A stretch of 64,000 nt of DNA from assembly GCA_039707655.1 (NCBI GenBank), contig CM077665.1:295372205-295436204 (forward strand), written 5' to 3'. The translations under genes and the position numbers were made by a program. The stretch is from Elymus sibiricus (taxonomy: Eukaryota > Streptophyta > Magnoliopsida > Poales > Poaceae). How positions within the stretch are numbered: the stretch's first letter is position 1; each line of letters begins with the position of its first letter. This document shows positions 35,474-48,500 of this stretch, one piece after another. The notes below the pieces were generated by a model. It was not told the origin of the DNA and ran no database searches. It worked only from the letters and a program-made list of their open reading frames with translations.

Positions 35474-37671
35474 TCACATAGGAATATTATTTGAAACATG
35501 AAAGAGAGCATCATGAATCTCATGACAAGCTGTGACACCCTGGTTTTATGCTACAGTGATGATTGTAATTAAGCTACAGTAAGGGCCAAGTGATTAAGCT
35601 AATCTTTTGCTAAACAGGGCTTGATCAAGTTTGAGTTCATTTTTCAATTCAAATTCCACTGAAAAAGGCTTTGAATTTTGTGATGATAAAATAAATCCTC
35701 AAACAGCAAAGGAAAAATGCTGCATACTTGTGGAATAATCCAAAACTAATGATGTTGAGGAAAACAACATCACCAAGTTTATGGTGTGGACCCCACCTTT
35801 CAAAACAGAGCCTATTTGCATTTTAAAGTGCTTCAAAAATTAATGGGAAAATGCAAATAGATTTCAAAAATCCCCAAACTTGTTGTGGCCCTATGGAATA
35901 TTGCAACATATTAATTGGAACCAGTGGCACATTTTTGCAATAAAGGAAATTGGCTAAAAGAAATTAAAACAAAAGCTGTGGAGAAATCAGAAAAAGAAAA
36001 GAGAAAGAAAAAAGAAAAAGCACTGTGCACTTTAGCCCAGTGCTACAGTGGCGGCCCAGCCCGCTCCCCCGGTCGTCTCCCTCCTCTCACTGCTCACCCG
36101 CGGCCGCTGTCGAACACAGCGCGTGCGCGCGCGCCCGCGGCCAGGCCCCCCCTCTCCCTCGCACGACAGCGCGCCCGCGCCCACCGGGTGGATAAGGGCG
36201 ACGCCCCGAGCCTCTCTGGCCTCTCCCTCGCTCACTTGCCCCTCTCTCTCGCTCGCTCTCCTCCCTCCCGAGAGCCGCCGTCGCCATGGCCGACGGCTAG
36301 ACGCAGCCACCGGCCCTCCCGCGCCCAGCTAGGACGTCCGCGAGCTCCGCTACGACCGCCCCGTCCTCCTCGACCACGAGCCCGAGCCCCAGGAGCCCTG
36401 CATCGCCCCCACGCCGTCGTTTTCCTCCTCGGGACCCGAAGATCGTCGCCGTCGATTCGCACCACCGCGCCTCCCCCGAGCCCGCTAAGCACCCCTACAG
36501 GACCCCAGTGAGCTCCTGCTTCTTTCCCCTCCTTCCCCTCGACGAACCCGAGCTCGTAGCGTCGGTTTTCACCGGAGCCCGAACCCACCGCCGCAAGAGC
36601 TCGTCGCCGGCGACCGAGCCCATTCGCCTCCCGCGCACGCGTAGAGCACGTCCCACGGTAGTGTAGCCCCTTTTGATCGCCGTAGGCACGCGCCCGTGCT
36701 CGCCCGAACGCAACTGCCGCCACAGCTCATCGCCGGCGCCCCTACCGACCACCCCTGGTGCCGCTGATGGCCCAGATCGATGCGCGCGAGCACCAGCTGC
36801 TCGTAGGTAGTCGCGGCGCGCGAAATGGTGGCCGGAGCGCCATTTCCGACCCCCTCCGCCGTCCCTGGAGCTCGCCGGAGCTCCTCCGGTGGCCGGCCGG
36901 CGCCGCCGCTGACCTGGCCGACCGGGGCCACAGCCAGTGACACTGGCCAGTGGGCCAGGGCGACCCAGTTGACCAGTTGACTTGGTCAACTGGCTGACTG
37001 GGCACAGCCCAGTCACTGACATGTGGGGCCCCAAGCCCCTGTGTCTATGACAGTGGGCCAGCCCTGTCAGCTAATCAATTTAGTAAATTAGATTAATGAA
37101 AATAATTAACTTAACCTAATCTGTCACTCACAATGGACCCCACTTGCTATTTAACCTCTGGTTAGTTTAAATAAAAACTAAATTAGAGCTGAGTCTATGA
37201 CATGTGGGACCCACTGGTCAGGTTTGACCTGGTCAGCCCCACTGTTGACTGCTGATGCAATGCTGACCTCATGCTGACGTCACCCATGCACTGTTCTGGA
37301 TAATGTTGATTTTAATAAATAGAATTAATTCCAGAAAATGATTAAAACTTTGAAAAATCATAGAAATTAATCGGTAACTCGGATGAAAATAATTTATACA
37401 TGAAAATTGATCAGAAAAATCCCACGAATCCGAATACGCTATCCGTTCGTATGTCACATGCTCCTAGCATAGCAAACATGGAACTTTCCCCTCCGGATTG
37501 TCTGTCCGATAAATCCAAAGACCCGGGAAATATCGTCAGATATTCTCCCGCTCCGTCTGTGACATGTAGTACTGCGTTAGTGCATGCCTAGCTCTGCATA
37601 TTGCCATGTCATGCATCGTGTTGCATCTGTGCTTTGTATTTATTGTTTCTCCCCTCTCCTCTTACCGGTAG

Positions 37672-37743
37672 ACCCCGAGACTGACGGTGCTGCCGGGTAC
37701 GACTACATCGTTGACGATCAGGCCTTTGCCGCAGAGCAGCAAG
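37672..37743 (+). other. Exon-like block inside the solo LTR
   Basis: A pyrimidine-rich tract and AG precede an open block encoding PETDGAAGYDYIVDDQAFAA-type acidic residues, followed by AAG-GCAAGC, a possible GC-type donor. Related LTRs I recall share this block, so it may be a conserved exon of an LTR-encoded transcript. Uncertain. Confidence 0.35.
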
Positions 37744-39298
37744 GCAAGCAACCCCCCCCCCTTGAGCATTCCGATATCGCCTATTCCTTTCCCTCTTATT
37801 CTTGCATTAGATTTTGCTACTGTATTAGTTAGCTCCTATTCTGATGCATAGTCTGCTTTTGATAAACTGTTACTATACCTGCAACCTTATCAACTGCTTA
37901 GTATAGGTTGATCACTGAATCCCCTGTGACCCCCCTTAGTCCCAGTTGCCCCTGCTTCTTCATCGACGACTCGACGACTCGAAGACTCGGTCAACCGACC
38001 GACAAGCCAGGCCCCTCACATCACCGCACCCCCCTTAGTTGTACGACCCTGCAGCTCTACTATCGAGTACCGAGGGTGACACCTCGTAAAGTACTCATGA
38101 TGCTAGCTCTGTAGTGTAGCTAGTCGGTCGTGGTTATCGAGGGTGATTCCTCTTTCACCACTCCCGACGATGACTCTGTCGTGCAACCCCTCAAGTGTGG
38201 GGCCCTCGAGGGTGATTCCTCTAAGTCCACCTTGACGGTTTCATCGAGCGGGGACCATTGAGGGTGATTCCTCAGTTCCCGCCTTGATGTTTTATACACA
38301 CAGTTACTATGACCTGGTTACTGAAACATGATGGTGATGGGTCGGCCCTGAGGGGTACCCACGGTTTGATGATGATGAGGCGTGGACTGGCGAGAGAGGC
38401 CTTTGCCACACATCCTCGAGTCGGGGTGACGGGACCGCACCTTATGGGTCACGTTTGCCCCGCATTAATAAAATGCTAATGGGTTGGGTACTTGATCTGA
38501 GTTAGGTCGTTGGCCTTAATACGCACTAACCTTCACGTGGGGAAGATATGGGCACTCAGCGTCGTTGTATCAGCCGAAGCTCTTCGGACGTCAGCAATGG
38601 AGCGGCGCGCGCCCGAGTGGTCCGCAACGGCATCGCGCTTGTTACTAAGGGGTGCTAGGACTGACCTCGGCCGCGTTCGCATCGTGCAGGAGTGCAAGGG
38701 CAAGTGGGCCCACGAACCTGCGCGCTTAGGATTTAGACCGGCGGGCTGGCCTCTTCGTTGAGCCTAGGTGGGGCGACGACGTGCTGATATCCCGAAGCCG
38801 GGCATGACCCAGGAAAGTGTGTCCGGCCGGAGGTGACTCAAGCGTGTTGGGGAATATGTGGTGCACCCCTGCAGGGATGATTAATCTATTCGAATAGCCG
38901 TGTCCACGGTAACAGGACGATTTGGAATTGTACCTTGACCTTATACAACTAAAATTGTGATTTAAGTTGAAATGAATTGTGGCTCCGAGGTTGCTTCCTC
39001 GCAGGGAGTCGGGGAAGAATCTCTGGGCATGGTTACTTAATAAAATTGCTACAATAATATGACTATATGTGAGATACCAATCTGCACTCTTCTAATGCTG
39101 CAAGATGTTGAAGATGCTAGTCTTCGATAGGACTAGGCTTTCCCCCCTATTCTTGCTTCTGCAGTCAGTCCAGATATACCCCATTCTTTGATAATGATGC
39201 ATACTTAGCATAGATCTGATGTCAGTCTTGCGAGTACTTTGGATGAGTACTCACCGTTGCTTTGCTTTCTCTTTCCCCCTCGATACGATTCCGCGTTC

Positions 39299-39394
39299 AG
39301 ACGATGGAGCCCAGGAGATGGAGTACGCCGGAGACGACTACTGCACCACCACTGGAGCCTACTACTACGTGGAGAACGCCGATGCTCAGGAGTA
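39299..39394 (+). other. Second exon-like block inside the solo LTR
   Basis: After a pyrimidine-rich tract and GCGTTCAG, an open block encodes DDGAQEMEYAGDDY and GAYYYVENADAQE, ending in TAG at 39392-39394. It is acidic and Tyr-rich like the block at 37672. It may be the last coding exon of an LTR-encoded spliced RNA. Confidence 0.35.
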
Positions 39395-41617
39395 GTTAGG
39401 AGGTTTCCAGGCAGGAGGTCTCGCCTCTTTCGATCCGCTGCTTATGTTGGTGCTAGCCTTCTTAAGGCAAAACTTGTTTAACTTATGTCTGTACTCAGAT
39501 ATTATTTGCTTCCACTGACTCGTGTTTTGTCGAGCTTTGTATTCGAGCCCTCGAGGCCCCTGGCTTGTAATATGAAGCTGTATGACTTTAATTTGTGTCT
39601 AGTGTTGTGTTGTGATATCAATCAGTGAGTCCCTAATCTTGGTTATACGCATTGCGTGTATGTTTAGCGTACGGTCGAGATTGGGGGCGTCACACAAGCA
39701 CATTTAAGTCTAACCCACTTCCGATGCATAGGGATTTTCTGAGCAAACAATTTATGGGAACAAGAGTCAACTAGCATAGGAAGGCAAAACAAGCATAACT
39801 TCAAAACTATGAACACATAGAGAGGAAATTTGATATTATTGCAATTCCTACAAGCATATGTTCCTCCCTCATAATAATTTTCAGTAGCATCATGAAGGAA
39901 TATCATAATATAAATATCACATAAATCATTTTTTTCATGTTGCACAAGCATAGAATTTTCATTACTCTCCTCAGAAGCAAATGTCTTCTCATTCATAATA
40001 GTGGGAGCATCAAATGAAACTCGAATACTATAAATTGTTTCCACATTAAAAGAGTAATGTTCAGTAAAAGGATATTCAAAATTATGACAATAATTGTCAC
40101 TACTTTTTATAACATAAGTATCATCACAATAATCATCATAAGTAGCAACTTTGTTCTCATCATAGTCAAGTGAAACCTCTTCCGAAATAGTGGAATCATT
40201 ACTAAATAAAGTCATGACCTCTCCAAATCCACTTTTATCATTATAATAAAATTCAACACCCTCCAAAATAGTGGGATAATAATTATCTAAAGTTGACACT
40301 CTTCTAAACCCACTTTCATAAATATCGCAATCATCATAAATAGGAGGCATGCAATCATCATAACAAATTTGATCATTCAAAGTAGGGGAACTAAAAAGAT
40401 CATCTTCATTAAGCATAGCATCCACAAGCTTGTGACTAACATTAATTGTAGCAAATAAATTCTCAAACATGTCATTCTCATCAAACATAGCATCCCCAAG
40501 CTTGTGGCTTGGCATATCATAAGCATAATCACTCTCATCATTAATAGTATGAATAGCAGCAATAGTATAACAATTATTATCATTATAATTTACCAAGTTG
40601 GTGCCAAAAAGATTTTCAAGATTATAAGAAGTATCATTATCTTCCCAATCATAGTCATCACAACAAGCAATAAGCATAACAAAATCATCATCAAGTGTAT
40701 CATCTTCCACAATTATTTTTGATTCATCCTCGTGAGGCACAACAATAATAGGAGCAACATCATTTGGGAGAGATACCTTTTTACCTCTACTCTTTCTTAT
40801 TTTCTTCTTCTTCACCACATCGTGTGTGGGTTTAATTAATTTTTTCGAGTTTCTTATTGATGAGATTGGTTGAATAGGGAGCTCCTCCTCGTCACCTATT
40901 ACATCATGAGAGACAATAGGAGGAAAGTGGAAATCTTTACCTTTTCATTAGTATCCCTTTTATATTCTATTGGTTTTCCCATCTTTCTATAGTTGGCAAT
41001 ATAAGCATTCTCATTGCAATTTACCATGCAAAACATATAGATAATTTTTAGATTAGTTTCAATGTCGTCCGTGAGAATGAATATTTCAAACCAACTATTT
41101 TTATGTGTCAATTCTTCACTCCCCAAAAATAGAGAAAGCTTATCATAAAGTTCAAGGGTGATCAAGTCATTACAATATTTGGCCATGATTTTATCATGAA
41201 AAAGTTTGCATTGGAAATTAAGATGACCAACTTTATTGCAAAGTTCACAAGTAATAGGACAAAGATAACATAATTTTGTAGCAAATTCATCTATCACTTT
41301 GAGAATTTTTTTTGGTTCTATCTTGTTTATGCTTCTTACAAAATCTATCATCCCTATAAGGCACGTCTTCACAAACTTTATCCACTCCACAAAAATTGAC
41401 ATGCTTATAAGAAACATTTTTATCATGACTAGTGCAATCATCATTAGTATTTTGGATATTCATATAATTCATACTAACAACATTGCAATCATGCTCATCA
41501 TTCAAGGAATTCTCATTAAGTATTTTCATAGTTTCTTCCTCTACCAATTGAGCACAATTTTCCGAATCCTTATTTTCACGAAAGACATTATAAAGACGAA
41601 ACAAATGATGCAACCCT

Positions 41618-42542
41618 TCGTATCTTCTCTGATTGCCGTGACTGTTTCCAATGGGTTGCGGTGCATTGCCGCCAATCAAGCGTCACTGCTTGGTGACGGT
41701 GAGGCTTCATCCCCTGCGTGCACCTCTATTGGTCCCCGACATCCTGGAAGAGGGTCAACAGTGTGAGCATCCATGGTGTCCTCACACTTCACGTCAGTTT
41801 AGTCTGGCAGGAGGCCAACGACTCTCCCATCTCGTTCGGCTGGGTGTTGTGTTTGATTCACGCTGTGGTCGGCTTCGTTGGGCCACGCGACCTCTCCGGC
41901 GATGGGAACGCGCCATGCTAGAGAAGGCCGCTGACATGGAGCTTTGACACCCGCCAAAGAATGGGAGAAGGCGTAGCATGGTCAGGCGGTAGATGATGTC
42001 TACTACACAACTTGTTCTTGTAGACTCGTGTTGGGCTCCAAGCGCAGAGTTTTGTAGGACAGTAGCAAATTTCCCTCAAGTGGATGACCTAAGGTTTATC
42101 AATCCGTGGGAGGTGTAGGATGAAGATGGTCTCTCTCAAACAACCCTGCAACCAAATAATAAAAAGTCTCTTGTGTCCCCAACACACCAAATACAATGGT
42201 AAATTGTATAGGTGCACTAGTTTGGCGAAGAGGTGGTGATACAAGTGTAGTAATGATAGTAGATATTGATTTTTTTAATAGTAACAATAAAAAACAGCAA
42301 GGTAGCAAGTAACAAAAGTGAGCACAAACGGTATTGCAATGCTTGAAAACGAGGCGTAGGGTCCGTACTTTCGCTAGTGCAATCTCTCAACAATGCTAAT
42401 ATAATTGGATCACATAACCATCCCTCAACGTGCAACGAAGAATCACTCCAAAGTTCTTATCTAGCAGAGAACATAAGAAGAAACTGTTTGTAGGGTACGA
42501 AACCACCTTAAAGTTATCCTTTCCGATCGATCTATCCAAGAG
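41618..42542. repeat. Second copy of the chimeric X plus LTR segment
   Basis: 41618-41995 matches 30118-30495 (segment X) and 41996-42542 matches 30496-31045 (the start of LTR A). Copy and original share orientation. The left junction shares CCCTTCG with the original; the right junction falls inside the 49-bp tandem unit. By eye the LTR part differs at about 2-3 percent and the X part at about 6-7 percent. Confidence 0.82.
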
Positions 42543-43760
42543 ACTTTCTTGCTTGTAATGATAGAGATGATCTTAAGAAATTATTGAGTAAACTGAAAGA
42601 AAAATCTATGAGGGAGAGATTGAAATATGATCCTAGGTTTGCTACTTATCCTACATGTGTTACCGATAAGGACTATGAATTCTCTGTTCATCCTGAGTTA
42701 ATTACTTTGGTAGAATATGATCCTTTTCATGGTTATGAATCTGAAACTGTTGTGGCACACCTCACTAAATTAAATGATATTGCCACCCTATTTGCTAATG
42801 AGGAAAAAATTCTCTACTAATATATCCTTAAGCTTTTCCCCTTCTCACTAAGGGTGATGCTAAGAAGTGGTTTCATACTCATGCTCCTGGTTGTGTGCGT
42901 ACTCCCCGGGATATGATATGCTACTTCTCTAAAAAATATTTTCCCGCCCATAAGAAAAAAGCTGCTTTACAGGAAATATTCAACTTTGTGCAAATTGAAG
43001 AAGAGAATCTCCCTCAAGCTTGGGGGAGGCTTCTCCAATTACTTAAAGCTTTGCCTGATCATCCTCTTAAGAAAAATGAAATACTTGATATCTTTTATAA
43101 TGGACTAACCGATGCTTCTAGGGACTACCAAGATAGTTGTGCTGGTTGTGTTTTCAGGGAATGAACTGTTGGGCAAGCTGAAGAACTATTTAATAATATT
43201 TTGAAGAATGCCAATGATTGGAAACTTCCTGAACAACCTCCTGAGCCAATTCCAAAGAAGAGAGGTATTCTATTCCTTAGTCCAGAAGATATGCAAGAAG
43301 CTAAGAAATCTATGAAAAAAGGGTATCAAAATTGAAGACGGCAAGAATTTACCACCTATTGAAGAAAGACATGGACTTGATATCCCTACACAGATATTAG
43401 AGGTAAATTCTCTTCGTAGATTTAATGAAGGTGATATACCCTATAATAAAACTGCTAGTCAATGCATGGATGAATTTGATAATTACATTGTTAAACAAGG
43501 ACATTTAAATATGTATGTTAAAGATCAATTAAAACAAAATGCCATGATGATTGATCGCTTAAGTGGCTTGATGGTTAGAATTACTAATGATGTTAGAGGT
43601 TTGGGTAAGCATTCATCCATGGTTCACACTTAGTTAGAACAAGTTGCTAATTTACAGAATGATTTGCTTACTGAAATGAATAATAAATTGAATAATCATG
43701 CTGTTAGAGTTATGACTAGAGGGGGTAGAATGACACAAGAACCCGTGTATCCTGAAGGAC
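42543..43760 (+). pseudogene. Gypsy gag of element B, N-terminal part
   Basis: Readable pieces of a grass gypsy gag run over several frames: RLKYDPRFATYPTCVTDKDY and VEYDPFHGYESETVVAHLTK; LFPFSL then a frame change; DMICYFSKKYFPAHKKKAAL, LPQAWGRLLQLLKALPDHPL and ILDIFYNGLTDASRDYQDSC. This is the retrotransposon gag core that builds the particle. Stops at 42818-42820, 43162-43164 and 43631-43633 plus frameshifts break it. It is cut at AGGAC (43756-43760) by the nested Copia. Confidence 0.78.
43756..43760. other. Target duplication AGGAC (left copy)
   Basis: Identical to 53380-53384; it defines the ends of the nested old Copia element as 43761-53379. Confidence 0.85.
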
Positions 43761-45574
43761 CATTGGGAAACGTAGTAGAAAACAAAAAAATGTCGCCCTA
43801 CGATCAACTAGGGACACTATGAAGATACAATAACGGTTGGGATCATGATCGTTACCATCACCGAGTAGCAATGGAAGAAGAGCGTGACGATGACGATCGA
43901 GCTTGGAGTCCTTCGAACTGTAGATGAATGATCCCATGAACCGCCCACGAACAGTCCCTCGAACGTAAGACCGAAGGCACGTCTCTCTACAGATTGCAAG
44001 CGTACGGTCTTCACGATTCGGCAGCGCTTCGCCGTCCAGAGCTAATCGCCGCCAAAGAATTAGAGGGAGGAATTAGAACCACACTAGGCTTCTAATTATG
44101 AGGATCAGAGTAACTAGACCTAGCTCTAATTAGTCAACTAGGACCAACTAGAAGTAGAACTAGAGAACTAGAGGAGGCTCCAAATCTTGTGTATAACTTG
44201 TATGTCTCAAAGGGGCCAATACCTCAAGTATATATAGGTTGGAGGGGAAGGGAGAGGCAGCCACCAAGGAGAGAAACCATCTTTGGGGCGCCGGCCTAAG
44301 GGGAGGAGGAGTTAGACTCCTCCCCACTCCTATTCGGCCTCCTACCTTAGGGAAGGGGCGCCTTCCCCACTTGGGCCCTTGTGGCCCAAGTTGCCTTCCA
44401 TCTCTTGGCCTTTTTAGGCCCGTTGATATCAAATGAAATATAAAATTGTACTAAATACTTTCAGACCATTTTATATATAATTTAATATCACTGGAAACAT
44501 TTTCCACCTATATATTATTTATCGCCAATACCTGGTATTACCCGATATTCACCAAAACCCTTCTGGTGACCCCGAAACGCTTCCGGATCCTCTCGGAATT
44601 ATTCCGAATATTAATGAAACAATTCCAAAAATAAATCCTTGATACTCTCGACCTACTGATACTCAGAAAATCGTTATTACCTTAAGCTTGTGACCCCGTA
44701 GGTTCGGTAACTCATAGACATGAGCAAAACTCCTTCGTCCAATGACCGATAGCAGAATCGTAGACGTCCATATCAATGAGTACACAGATGATATTCGAGT
44801 GAACCTTTGGTTATCATGTTACATTCCATTTCCTTCATGATACTTTACAAGACCCGATAATCATCGGTATCCTCTCGAGTCATCCGCATGCTCGTTATAC
44901 CGTTATTCTCACCGGTTTTGTTTTTCTTTCTCGTTGATGTGTTCCGGCATCCCCGTGACATAGTCACCTATGTCTGGCCAGACGATGATGGATGTCATCA
45001 CACTAGAGGGCCCTAATAATATATCTCCATTGCCGAAAGAGCAAATCCCACTCTCGAGCTATCTAGTCCCTTGTCAAACTTTCCAATGAACCTGTAAGTT
45101 GTCGTTATGATCACCTAGTTACATATAACGTTTGAGCAACCCCAAATCTCATTGTACGGTAAGAAGTCACTACCATGCCCTCATGGTCTAAGGAACATAA
45201 AAGACATGCTAACACTCCATGTTATAACAATTGATTTTATAAAATATTATCTCAAAGTATAACAAACAAGTTTGGGTCGATTCAATATGATCGTTCTTCT
45301 AACGTCATATTCTTAATGTTCTTTTAGGATCATCGTTACACTTAACAATATCCTAAGATCCATAAAACATGATCACCAACAACACTTGAGCCAGTCATAG
45401 AGGCGTGACTAGGAATCTTATTTTACTGTTTATCATTCCACACGTGCATATGAGTTTTCCACTGAATCATATATTCCAGGATCATAGCAGTTATAGCATA
45501 GAATATAAACTCTTAATTATGAACATGGAAATATAATAATACAATATTATTGCCTCTAGGGCATATTTCCAATA
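43761..45574 (-). repeat. 3' LTR of the old Copia element
   Basis: 1814 bp. The minus strand starts with a mutated TATTGGAAATATGCCC at 45574 and ends CCCAATG at 43761, so both ends have drifted from TG/CA. Confidence 0.8.
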
Positions 45575-48500
45575 GTCTCCCACTTGCACAAAAGTCAATA
45601 ATCTAGTTAGCACATTTTACTTATACACCATTGGCAGCCTAGTGTCAGCGCATGCTTTGCTTGTGGTATAGACTTTGTTCTATCGAATCGGACAACTTCA
45701 GATCCGTGTGTATCATTTGCATTTCAATGCATCTACCATCTTTTCATAAGAATTAATAATTTTGTGAAACCGACCTTGTATATATTGAATCACTGGCAAA
45801 ACCTTTGATTCCTTAGACTTAGCTATGGAACCACTATTTAAGAATAGTGTTCTATTGGCACAATCACCTGGAAATCATACCAAGTTCATAAATGAACTAT
45901 TGATTCAATATCCTCCATTTTTACTTCTAAAGTGACAATATGCTCAACCTTTTGTTATAGAATTCACCACAATAACTCTCTTGGACCAATTCCAACTTAC
46001 TGTGCCACCATAAATCATTTAATTGAAATTGAAAATCGCTTGAAGACATTTTACTGTTGTCCTATGATCAACAATTTGACCATTGTGGTAACTTTACTTA
46101 CAACATTTCTGGTTATTTACATACCATGGAATATAATTAACACAAGTGTGATTGAAATCATGTATTTCACTCATCAATATTTCAGGATACCAATTCTTGC
46201 TTAAAAACTCCTTCCATATGACTTCGACAAGAAACTCTTCTTGACTTATTTCTCATACTAAACATCTTTAGCATCTTGTCAATATATATTTTGGCTAAGC
46301 CCGATTAAACACTACTATATTCATAGATTATTATGTCTAATACCAAGGCTATATTGCCTAAGTACTTTACTGAAAAACTAGTTTCAATAAAGTCTTAATT
46401 TCATGTCAAGAAATTTATATAATTTCTAACCATCAATGTGTCATGCACACACAATGTTTAGAAATACTATCATGCCCCCACTTACTTTCTTGTAAATACA
46501 AGTATCTTTGCTTTCCTAAATGAAATCAATTTATTTGACCATTTCATCAGAACAAAGATTCCAACTGCATTATGCTTGCTTCAATCCATTATAGGATTTA
46601 TTGAAGTTTGCACATTTACCAGCATCATCTGGATTGACAAAATTACTTTGGATCGTATCATATACAATCCCGTTCTATTTCCATCTCATGGGAATCCTTT
46701 TCACATCCATCTATTATATCTCATAATTGAAATATGTAGTAATTGCTAGTTTAACCTGAACTGACTTTTACATATTGCTATGATGAGACAATCTCATTAT
46801 AGTTAATCCCTTGATCTTTTCATAAACTATTTGCAACAAGTCAAGCTTCATAAATCCTTTTTATCTTTGTTAGTTTATAGATCCATTACAATACATTAGA
46901 CTCTAAGTCTTTCGGAGGGTTCATCAAGTTCTAAACTTGATTCAGGTATATGGATACTATCTCAGTTTACTTTGGCATATAGTCATTTCTAGAATTATGG
47001 CCCATCAACGCTTCTCTGTGTATCATAGCTTGATTGTTTGTTTTAACAATATTTCGTCTGCGCACCATGAAGGTTTGCACGAATTTTCCTCAACCTATAT
47101 AGTCCAGCCGCAAGTTCGACCTAAGTCTCTATATCTCATGTAGAGGCTTTCATATCATTCGTTGTAGGAAATTCTAGAACTACTTCTAGCATTTCTTTTC
47201 TTTAATCTGATTACGATGATTCTGTAATCTCATCGATTTGCTCCATCCTCCCACTCACTCTTTTGCAGAAAACATTTTTCTTCAAAAATTCCGCACTCTG
47301 TGGCAAAACACTTTTACCTCGGCGTAGTGGTAGAGGAATACCCAACCATTTGGGATAACCAACAAAGTAGCACTTATCATTTCATATCTTATATGATGTC
47401 ATTTCAACAATTTTGATGGCGCTCTTTTCAGTGTAAAAGCCACAGTCTCTAAAGCATCACATTAAAAGTATATTGGCAAATTTAATTAATGTCATCTTTG
47501 ATCTCACTATGTCATACATAGCTTGATTACATCTATTCAAAAACACTATACTCTTAGTAGTGTTCTGTGAGGTGCAAGCTATAAAATTATTTTCATAGCT
47601 CATCAGACATTCGCTAAACTTGTAACTCAAATTTTCTTTCTGCAATCCAATTGTAGAAATATAACTCTCTTGTTACAATAACTCCTACTTCTTTCCAAAA
47701 ATCTTTTGAAATTTTTCAAAGGATCCATTTTATGTCTCAAACATCTTTGAGTCATCTTTGAAGATAGATAAATCCACTGCTTGCAACATCACTTATTGGA
47801 CTACACATCAATATGCATATTTCCAATTATTTTGTTGCTTGTTTTTTATGTCCAGTGAACGGTATTTTAGTGTACTTCACTATTTGGACAAATGTTGCAA
47901 GTGTCAGATGATTTGTAATCACATGACTTCCAAAATCCATCACGATGGAATTTCTCCATGCGGGTTTCTCCAATGTGACTAAATGCAGTGCCACACATAT
48001 GTGGTATTCTGATAGTCTTACGACATTTAGGTCAGTGTTATGGACGTTTAGTTATATTATCAATATTCATAACATATGTCCTATTCACAATAGGAGTATG
48101 ACATTTTGTTCATAACATCGAACAACTATTGTTCTCTCATGAACAACCTCCTTGCAACTTCTATGCAATGGGCTAGAGTGTACAAAACTCTAAAATGAAT
48201 TATGACAATAAATTACAAAGGTAATATGTTTATGGGAAATAGTGTAACTTTTACATAATTTCCACCATATATTTTAACCTCATTACACTACTAGGAAAAA
48301 GCCTAGTAGTAGCGCGGGTTAAACACCTAGTAGTAGCGCGGGTGCCTGCGCTACTACTACGGTGCTACAGCTAACTGGTAGTAGTAGCACGATGCATCCC
48401 ACGCTACTAGTACGTGTGTTAGTAGTAGCGCGGGTTCCACGCGCGCTAGTACTAACTATCTGTAGTGCATGTCTCTGACCCGCGCTACTACTATTAATTT

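Larger units (their letters stand above)
35531..39694 (+). mobile_element. Solo LTR, 4.2 kb, of a Ty3/gypsy-type element
   Basis: It begins TGTGACACCC and ends GGGCGTCACA, with a perfect 5-bp duplication CAAGC on both sides (35526-35530 and 39695-39699), and no internal domain. It therefore arose by LTR-LTR recombination that removed the body. It is GC-rich at 36030-36960 and has many overlapping ORFs on both strands, which I do not treat as genes. Two exon-like blocks on the plus strand stand out (37672-37743 and 39299-39394). I read it on the plus strand because polyadenylation-like sequence lies near its right end. Confidence 0.92.
30496..41617 (-). mobile_element. Gypsy-like element A (minus strand), 3' LTR to gag-like ORF
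   Basis: On the minus strand this unit runs from a zinc-knuckle ORF (41617 leftwards) through a long non-coding 3' region to a polypurine tract and a full 3' LTR (30496-32245). The LTR starts TGATACGTCTCC on the minus strand, as in Fatima/Sabrina-type Triticeae gypsy elements. No protease, reverse transcriptase or integrase is visible, so it looks non-autonomous. A 4164-bp solo LTR (35531-39694) splits the ORF. Its 5' LTR is missing: at 41618 the element is joined to segment X. The matching 3' region of element B (reverse complement at about 57400-57990) shows the two belong to the same or sister families. Confidence 0.8.
35474..41617 (-). pseudogene. Gag-like zinc-knuckle ORF of element A, split by a solo LTR
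   Basis: On the minus strand the reading begins at 41617 (RYEGLHHLFRLYNVFRENKD) and shifts frame near 41340. It then runs through 40899 with a zinc knuckle CELCNKVGHLNFQC and shifts back near 40925. It continues as a 384-codon acidic, Asp/Asn/Tyr-rich stretch (VKKKKIRKSRGKKVSLPNDV, DDDFVMLIACCDDYDW) down to 39700, where the solo LTR begins. The last codons resume on the far side (CHEIHDALFHVSNNIPM) and stop at TGA, 35474-35476. Removing the LTR and one CAAGC duplicate joins the two parts in frame. The zinc knuckle suggests RNA binding; the acidic part resembles nothing I can name beyond similar ORFs of non-autonomous wheat gypsy elements. Confidence 0.75.

Noticed and set aside
36032..37034. 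Several overlapping GC-rich ORFs of 60-198 codons on both strands
   Set aside because: They lie in a GC-rich part of a solo LTR, overlap in up to five frames, and are Arg/Pro/Ala/Ser-rich; composition alone explains them.
45932..46204. A 90-codon ORF in the old Copia body
   Set aside because: It lies antisense to decayed pol and has no domain; AT-rich noncoding DNA gives such frames by chance.
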